This document shows positions 56,795 to 64,000 of a stretch of DNA of 64,000 nucleotides, piece after piece. Source of the stretch: Coptis chinensis (lineage: Eukaryota > Streptophyta > Magnoliopsida > Ranunculales > Ranunculaceae). The notes beneath the pieces were generated by a model, which did no database searches, had not been told where the DNA came from, and worked only from the letters and a program-made list of their open reading frames with translations. Each line of letters begins with the position of its first letter. Position 1 is the stretch's first letter. The position numbers were made by a program, and so were the translations under genes. The stretch covers positions 82,109,501-82,173,500 of the forward strand of contig CM027385.1 of assembly GCA_015680905.1 (NCBI GenBank). The letters run 5' to 3'.

Positions 56795-59700
56795 GGGGTG
56801 TTAATAAACTTATCTCGAACCATTAGGATACCTGTAAATCAACTTTCATAACAATATTCAGCTGGTGTAAATCTATTCCAGCCTGCTTTCCTGCTGACAC
56901 CGCTGACGCTAAAGAAGAAAGCGTAATTTTCCCATCCCCAGCCTTTGCTGATATTCTTTCATCCCGTAATGACTCTGCACGTGACTCTGCCTTTTCACGT
57001 GCAACATCAAGGGAGTCAACCACCTCAAATTCATCACCAGCAACAGGAACATTGTTTAAACCAATGACCTGCAACATCGATGTGAGCAACAATTAGCAGG
57101 TATCAACTGAACCATTTATTTAGAGTAGAATGATTAATGTAGAATAATATGGAATGTGCACACTTTCACCCCAATAAAAAATTAGGTTTCTGAAAGTTGA
57201 TAAAATAATTGTTTGTTATTCCACTTTTTCATCCTTCCAGACATTCGATCTTAAGTTTCTTGAAGATTTTATATCTGGGCACATCATTCCCATGGACATG
57301 CTCTTCAGTTACGCTAGAATTGCAGATTTTCTGATGTACTACACGACATAAAAAGATGCCAATAAGCACTAAGGGCAAAATTGAGATATTGTAATCATAC
57401 TAACATACCATGCGATGAGAGCCCTCAGATCAATTTGCTTTAGAAATCATTTAGCAAAATCACTCACATACCAATTATAAGGAAAAGAACTGGTGAAATC
57501 TATGAAGTAACCCCTTCATGAGCGTAAAGTACTACTATACAAATGCATGCACTTTACACAGTTGGATGCATCTTTGTTTGACCATTTACAGAAGATAGTT
57601 TTTTCTGTACCTATAATTGACACTGCAATATAAAAGTTCGGCCACCGAAGAGATACATTGTTTATCTTATAGATGCCAAAGTTAGGTCATTTCTACCATA
57701 TGTAATTGTTTGACAGATAGAGTATATGGAATTTGCATTTAGAAATGCAAATAGAAAATTATAACTTTAGAGTTGCATTTTCTAATAGAAAAGACTAAAG
57801 AAATACATTCAGCAACTTTTTATTTCCAACTTATGATGTTGCAATCCTTATACAAGCAATATGACAAATTCAGTACTCTGACAAAATATATTTAAATATT
57901 GGTCAGAAAATATTTTGGAAGAGGAAACACAAGGAATAGAACTAAGAACCTGGACAGCTGAAGACGGACCAGCTTCATTAACACGAGTTCCAACATCATC
58001 AAATAAGGCTCGCACCTGCACATTGGTCACTATCAGACTTAGTCCATTAGATGTTGCAAACAGAAATGCACCGATGTTTGCAGCATTTTAAGTTTATTCA
58101 TCTGGGTTCTAAATAGCTACAATAACAACAGTAACGCATTAACCGACCTTCCCGAATGCTCCACCACAAACTACTACGTCCCCTCTTTTAAGGGTGCCAT
58201 TTTGCACAATGAATGTAGAGATAGGTCCTTTTGATTTGTCAAGTCCGGCTTCAATAACGGTGCCCTTTGCATTTCTATGAGGATTGGCCTTCAATTCTTG
58301 CAACTACGCATTAAAATAAATAAATACTGTTATAAGTTAAATTAATAAACATATCTCCAATACATTAACGAATACTAAAAATATTAAAATTGCCATCCTA
58401 AATAAATTTTGTGAGTGTGAAAATCATGTGTTATACATGTCTAATGGAAAACGTCGATACAAGTATAGAGATAATTTTTGGTGCAAAACATTTCCCAATT
58501 CTAATGAAATAATGAGAGTTGGTAAAGATCATAGATGAGAAGAGATTTTTACTTTAAGACTTCCAACATATTGACTGCCGCATAATATTAAAGCTGAATT
58601 GTTAAAATGTGATGAAACATCAGGTGTAAATTTTGTATGGATGGTTTTCAGCACTAAAACTGTGAGCAAATCACCTTAGGATGTGTATTTTCCACACAAA
58701 AAAAAAAGTAAAATTACAGCTTTAGAACACATTATTGCCAATTATGCACTTGCAATTTGTCAATTGAACATGTGGGGTACTTAAACAAAGCTGTTTTGCT
58801 TCACTCATTTTATAGGTAAGAAATAAAATTGTAATTGACTTGCAATCTCAGTTTAAGAAAAGAAGAATAAACACATATTTGAACAAATGTTATCAGAAAT
58901 AACTAAATAGAAGACTCAAAATAGAAACACCACGTATACCTCTGCAACAAGCATGACAGTTTCCAACAGGTCATCCACGTGCTGCCCTTTAAGAGCACTG
59001 ATCTGATGGAGCAATTAACTTATGTATTAGTAGCCAGTATAAAGTGGATAAGTTAACAGTTCTGAGACTCAGGAAATTAACCTGAACCATTGGGACGTCG
59101 CCACCCCATTCTTCAGGCATAAGTCCAATTGAAGAAAGTTCTTGCATAACTCTTTCCGGGCTTGCTCCATCTTTATCTATCTGAAAAACAAAAAATAGCA
59201 AAAAAAATATAAGAATTTCTCATGTTTAGCCATTACTGAATAAGTACACTAAATAGTTTACCTTATTTATTGCCACCACGATTGGCACCCCAGCTGCTTT
59301 AGCATGAGCTATTGCCTCATTTGTCTGAGGACGGACACCATCATCAGCGGCCACCACAATGATAGCAATGTCCGTCACCCTTGCTCCACGTGCTCTCATT
59401 GCCCCAAATGCCTAAAATGGAATTTTCATCATAATAAAATCACAAACCAGGGCATAGCTCATATCAGAGACTGCATTACTACCTTTATTTTATAATTTGA
59501 AAAAGGTAATACGAGTGCTAGAAGTATAAAGACAAACATTTCTTTCCTCCCAAATTACAAATCGCACAAAACGAGGAATAGTACCAGAAACCTACTTTTA
59601 GAACTACAAAAGAAACTGCATTGATTACCTCATGGCCAGGTGTATCCAGGAAAACACATGATTGTGGCTTGCCGTCAACAGGAACAAGAACTTTATAAGC

Positions 59701-61642
59701 TCCGATTCCTTGTGTTATTCCACCAGCTTCGGATGCAGTTACCTGTTACACAACAGTCCATTTTCTTTTACAGAGCAGAATTATATTCCTGAAAGAGTAA
59801 ATAGACCATGATTTTTGTAATTCAATCCTAATGAAGTGAGACTGGGACCATCACTAAATAAGTTACCTAGTTCAGTAATTTTCATATTTTAAAATTATTT
59901 CTCTACTGAAATATGAGAGAATTGCACAAAATAAAGTGCCGCAGAGAAATGTTACCTTGCTTTTACGTATATAATCCAATAGAGTTGTCTGTCAAGTGGA
60001 AACATCACATATTAGCAAGTTCTGATGGGACATCATCAGTGAACATTGATAACCACCAACAGAAAAGAGACATTGATTTGGCAGTTTTGGTACTTACTTT
60101 CCCATGGTCCACATGACCCATTATGGTAAGAACAGGAGGTCTTGCTTCTAACTTGTCCAGGTCTTCCTCGTCGAAAATTTGCTTTTTCTTTGCCATCTCT
60201 TCAACTCTGACAGAGACAGCATCTATTACTTCTACCTCATACTCTGCACAGACCATCTTGACCATGTCTCTGTCCAAAGTCTGAACACCATCAGGCTTGA
60301 TCCCTTTAGAGTATAGGTAACCAAGAATTTCACCTTCACTGATGGCCAAATTGTAAGCCAATTCCTCGGTCAACATCCCTTCTTCATCCACCTCAAGTAT
60401 ATCTACTCTAACAGGAGCTGCATCCTTAGCTGCCTGGAGCCTTGCAGCTCTCCGACTTGCTTTACTCCATTTTCTCCCTTTCCTAGCCTTTGCAGCACCA
60501 GGAATCGAAACATTGAGTTCAGAAGAATCTTCATCAGGGATATCAGCAGCTGAACGTCTTCGTAGACCGCCAGAAGCACCAGGTTTCTTACGATAGTCAT
60601 CTTTAAACTTTGAAAAGGCAGGATTCTTAATTGGTTTTGGAGGGGGTATAACTGCTCGAGCAATCAAAGGATCAACCACCGTTTTCTTGGATGCAAACTT
60701 GTCAATCAGGATTGGCTTCCGCTCTTTGGACTTTAAACTCGGTCCTGCACCATCATCAACTGGCGGCCGCGGAGCTGCTCCAATGTCTTTCAAGATAACA
60801 GCCCTTTTTATGGGTGGGGGAGCTGGAGCTACCGCAGGCCTTGCGAGCAATGTTGGTTGAACTTTTGGAGGGGGTTGAGGTGGTCTAAGAGGGGCATGAG
60901 GTCGAGTGTCTACTTTCTCAACTTGCTCTTCATTGACATTCTCTTTCTCAATCTCATTCTCAGTCTTGATAGCCTTAAGAGGTTCCTTAACAACCTTTTG
61001 CACACTTGCAACAGGATTACCTTTCCGCCACACGCTCTTCAAAGTCTTAGACTTCTGAGTTGCCCCTGTATTCACAGTTTTAGTCGTTCTCGCAAGAGGT
61101 CGTCTATTAGATCCTGGTTTACTACCAACTTCACCATTTTTACTTATCTCCAGTTTTTTAGGCGCGGCATTTTCCAATTTTTCTGCCTTCTCCAAAACCT
61201 CTCCTAATGACTCAATCACCTTATTTCTTTCCTCCACATTCTCCGTCTTCTCAATAACCGTTTCCCCATCAAGTTTCATTGGTGTCCAAACCTTGGGATT
61301 CATATTAACAATTGGTTGTTCACTCTTAAGTTTCAAAACAGGTCTAGGAGCCGGTTTAAGTACAAGATCACCATCATCATCTTTATTACCTCTGAATGTA
61401 GTATCCAACGATACCGAATTCCCCTTCTCCGTAATCAAATCAGTAGTAACCATACATTTACAAACCGATACACAATTCCATCTATTCCTAACCAAACCAT
61501 AACCAAAACTAGTAATACATCCTTTAAATGCCGAATTCCTTGGCACTAATAACTTATTACAATTATTATTACCTTCAAAATAACCACATGAATTCACTCT
61601 CACTACACTTCCTAGACTAGCTAGTGAAGCCATTGAAGACAT
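54494..61642 (-). CDS. FUG1: Translation initiation factor IF-2, chloroplastic
   Basis: GTPase that delivers initiator tRNA to the plastid 70S ribosome. Twelve exons in coding order: 60098-61642, 59956-59988, 59629-59742, 59262-59411, 59082-59180, 58940-59002, 58148-58303, 57950-58015, 56832-57068, 56039-56314, 54929-55117, 54494-54655. All join in phase to about 1029 residues. Residues 1-60 are a Ser/Asn-rich transit peptide; 70-480 are a long charged, Pro-rich IF2 N-terminal extension. G1 is GHVDHGKTT, split by intron 1 after Lys515. G3 is DTPGHE (559-564) and G4 NKID (613-616). IF2 domains II, III and C2 follow, ending [11 protein letters not shown]. The length matches the Arabidopsis plastid IF-2. 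Intron 10 carries a tandem duplication. Confidence 0.96.
55455..55770. repeat. 166-bp tandem duplication in an IF-2 intron
   Basis: Units 55455-55620 and 55621-55770 share AATATACTCATTCTACAGTG, GGGATGAGGGAGTGATCTCC, GAGGAAGCCAAACACTTGTA and GGGAGCCAGTAGGAAGG. Few differences, so fairly recent. The duplication keeps one minus-strand frame open, but this lies in an intron and I see no gene. Confidence 0.85.
56761..56798. repeat. (TG)n(AG)n compound microsatellite in an IF-2 intron
   Basis: GTGTGTGCGTGTGTGTGTGAGAGAG-type run (interrupted TG then AG) inside intron 9. Confidence 0.8.
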
Positions 61643-62227
61643 AATTCTTTAACTCAGCATTAACTAAAATAACTTCTCTATCCACTAGCTCTCCTTCAAA
61701 ATATCAAAAAATGCAAAAAGCTCAAGTGTCTAAATTCTTTATCCAATAAACTCAATTACCCAAGTTGTCAATTCATCCAATACTTGTTTTTCTTCCTTGG
61801 GGTATGATTAAAAAACCAAACTTTACACTATTTTGACAAGAAAGTAAAGAAACTAAGCTAGTTAACTTGAGCAAGTAATAAAGGAAGTGAAAAAGAGAGT
61901 ACCTTTTGAAGAATGAAGAGTGTGGGAAGTTTTTTTGAGGAGTGGGCTAGTAATGGAGAGGAGAGTTTTTTTTGGGTGGTGGGAAAAAAGGAACTTATTT
62001 GTAAGTTATGCTGATGTGGCTGTTTCTCCACTTTTCAGTTGATACGATAAGGTTTTTGATAGTCTTTTTGCATCATCTTCTTTCTTCTAAATTTCGACTT
62101 GTCTTTTTCTATTCAACTCTAGTTTTTATTTTTTACTTTAATTTTTTTTGTACATTTTATTTCTGATATATAAATATATCCAAGGAACCATGATTTTACT
62201 GTTTTTAGTGTAGTCATAAGGTATTTA
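61643..62227. other. IF-2 promoter and 5' UTR region
   Basis: Upstream of the IF-2 start codon. A possible 5' UTR intron exists, but I cannot fix its sites. No other gene seen. Confidence 0.4.
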
Positions 62228-62748
62228 TAGGAGTGGAACTTGGGTCGGGTTAGCTCCATAGACTAAAATCCGATTTTTGTTGGTCAGATCCGTGGTCCGG
62301 ATTTGGTTTTGTAAAATCAAAATCCGACTCGGTTTTGGATTGGGCTCGGATTAGAATATAAAAAAATCGAAAAACCTGAACTCGTGGGCATATATATACG
62401 TATATATTTCATTATTCCTTATATTTTTGTAAAAATTAAGGTTGAGAATCTCTATTTTAAAAAGAATAATGTAATTAACAAAATTAGTTTTCCTTTTAAA
62501 CAATCAAATCTCTTTGATTTCATTAAAATATTTCAATTTTGATATTTTTTATCTCATAATTTCTAAAAAAATCCGAAAAATTTGACCAACCCAACATAAC
62601 CCAATCCAACCCAAATTAGTCGGACTTGGCTTGAAAATTTAAGAACCGACTAAGACTTGGTTTCAAACTCGAGGTTGAAACATTTGAAACTCAGATTAAA
62701 TTCGAGTTATGCTCAACCCGACCCAACCCACCTGAGTTCCACCCCTAA
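62228..62748. mobile_element. Inverted-repeat element (TAGGAGTGGAAC ends)
   Basis: Left end TAGGAGTGGAACTTGGGTCG, right end reversed TAGGGGTGGAACTCAGGTGG, then CGG/GGGTT-type arms around an AT-rich centre. About 520 bp, no coding capacity, no clear target duplication. MITE-like. Confidence 0.55.
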
Positions 62749-63638
62749 TACAACCAAGAACTCCAAGTAGCGCATAATGAGACACCATCGGTTATGTATT
62801 TGTCCATGACAAAAAGAGTGTGGAACAAATTTAGATCTACTTACCCAAGTACCCAACCCATGTCCATGACTCGGCCAAGAAATACGCAATAAGCCCAAAT
62901 TCAACATTTGGGCCCATTACTTTCCTGGCATGGGCCATTTTCCAAGCCCACGATCGTCCAAAAAAATTATGACTCTATAAACCCTAGTACCCTACAACGA
63001 ATTCAATATTTTGGAGGATGGAAGATTATTATTTGTTCTTGTGATTGAGTTTGAGTTTGCAAAGACAATTTGGTGGTAAAGAGAAGATTAATGCAACCCC
63101 GTTGCAGTGCTGATAGAGTCCTCTCACACCCTCATACACTTCTCCCACTTAATGTGGGCTTTGGATATGACCATTTCGGCATTTCCTAACAACCAATGCA
63201 AGCATGCAGGTAATCGTTTAGTTTTAATTTGCTTATTGGCCTTATACTGATTTTGTGATTGTTTTCCATTACCTATATCATATGTGATTTGGTATAAACG
63301 TTGGCACAAAACTTGTCTCAAAGACTAGAAGTATAGTAATATTCGATCTCCAAGGCCAATTTAAGTTGTGAAACAAACCAAAATATGCAATGCAGTATAG
63401 TTAAAACTAAAAACTAGGAAAGTGAAAATCCAAGACAACACCAACAATGGATATGATGGAGTCATGGAGAGTAACAAAAGGTATCAAATTAAAGACATAT
63501 GGTGTACTGTAGATCTTAATTTCAATGGCAAACTCTAGAGGAATATGAAGAAATTCAATTATTCTACGTATGTGTGAATGACACCAGGCCAACTCAAACT
63601 ACGTCCATCCTATCTTCGATCAGCTTCTCCTCCATGAT
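62749..63638. other. 3' flank of the MADS-box gene and intergenic DNA
   Basis: No gene supported. Minus-strand transcripts of the MADS-box gene probably end here, after the exon beginning at 63639. Confidence 0.45.
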
Positions 63639-63958
63639 TCTGCAATTTTATTGGAAGGCAAACTGTTAATATTTCTGCATGCTATAATTAACTATCAACA
63701 AGAACATGATCGACGCAAGGAGCTAGCTAGGAATTACCAAAGCTGCAAGCCGGGGCGAGAGAGACTTATTTCTTGCAAGTTAGGCTGTGTAGGCTGAAGG
63801 CGATAGTGAAGCTGAGGAGAGAGGGGAGACAGCTGGAGCAAGTTCCGGGCATGCTCATCTCCATAGAGTCCAAAATGTTCAAGTATTGGCTGCTCTACTA
63901 CTGCCTTCTGTTCCATCACTGCGTGCTGGCGCTCCACTGCTTCTTGGTGGTCCATAAG
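63639..63958 (-). CDS. B-sister type MADS-box protein, C-terminal exons (gene runs off window)
   Basis: Only the 3' end is present. The exon starts at 63958 after a TTATTTAG acceptor. It reads LMDHQEAVERQHAVMEQKA, then EHFGLYGDEHARNLLQLSPL and YRLQPTQPNLQEISLSRPGL. YRLQPTQPNLQ is the C-terminal motif of B-sister MADS-domain factors (TT16/ABS, FBP24 group), which act in ovule integument and seed-coat endothelium development. The frame can end at TAA (63734-63736) after QLW. If the donor at 63737 (TTTG/GTAATT) is used with the acceptor ATTGCAG at 63640, the stop TGA is formed across the junction and the protein ends QL. The MADS, I and K domains lie beyond 64000, so the exact subfamily is uncertain. 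Confidence 0.75.
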
Positions 63959-64000
63959 CTAAATAATGAAACAACCACTCAACGAATAATCATACCAAAG

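Noticed and set aside
60403-61549. Overlapping plus- and minus-strand frames in IF-2 exon 1
   Set aside because: They follow the low-complexity Pro/Lys/Glu-rich IF-2 coding sequence in the wrong frame.
1-64000. CRISPR arrays, bacterial operons, plasmid or phage features
   Set aside because: The gene structure is that of a plant nuclear chromosome; the tandem repeats seen lack evenly spaced unique spacers.

Overview
This is nuclear DNA from a flowering plant, probably a eudicot. The genes are split by many short GT-AG introns. Several encode chloroplast-targeted or plant-specific proteins (plastid IF-2, histidine biosynthesis, a B-sister MADS-box C-terminus, a FAR1/FRS-type gene). Intergenic DNA is AT-rich and full of small transposon remnants. 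I cannot fix the species from the sequence.

Layout. 0-9 kb: a small proline-rich membrane protein gene (860-1369), a broken 5' copy of the ATP phosphoribosyltransferase gene (about 1770-2371), and the intact 11-exon gene for that enzyme (4617-8607), which catalyses the first step of histidine synthesis. 9.3-10.4 kb: an F-box gene whose only nearby ATG is out of frame by one base. 10.4-16.2 kb: mostly non-genic, with tandem duplications and a small unknown two-exon gene (14101-14581, minus).

16.2-23.4 kb: a 7.2-kb Mutator-like element. It has 56-bp terminal inverted repeats (52 of 56 identical) and a 9-bp target duplication (8 of 9 identical). Inside are a decayed FAR1/FRS-like (MULE transposase) gene, a tRNA-like gene with an oversized anticodon loop, a nested stack of younger insertions, and an antisense two-exon fragment of a FOREVER YOUNG (FEY) type short-chain dehydrogenase gene. 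A complete paralogue of that dehydrogenase lies about 24 kb further along in the same window.

23.4-39.5 kb: ERO1 endoplasmic reticulum oxidoreductin (25103-29018); an 857-bp element with a perfect 9-bp target duplication (30182-31038); an ALA-interacting subunit gene (CDC50 family, 31341-36599) with an apparent one-base frameshift; and a small unknown gene (37207-37470, minus). 39.6-51.9 kb, all minus strand: a MATE transporter, a ZIP metal transporter and the FEY-like dehydrogenase. 54.5-61.6 kb: chloroplast translation initiation factor IF-2 (12 exons, minus). The last 400 bp hold the 3' exons of a B-sister MADS-box gene (minus) that runs off the window.

The conventional genes are unrelated housekeeping or transport genes with no shared pathway. 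The most unusual object is the composite Mutator-like element at 16.2-23.4 kb. Exon boundaries were read by eye from splice consensus, reading phase and family similarity recalled from knowledge; no alignment or search was run.
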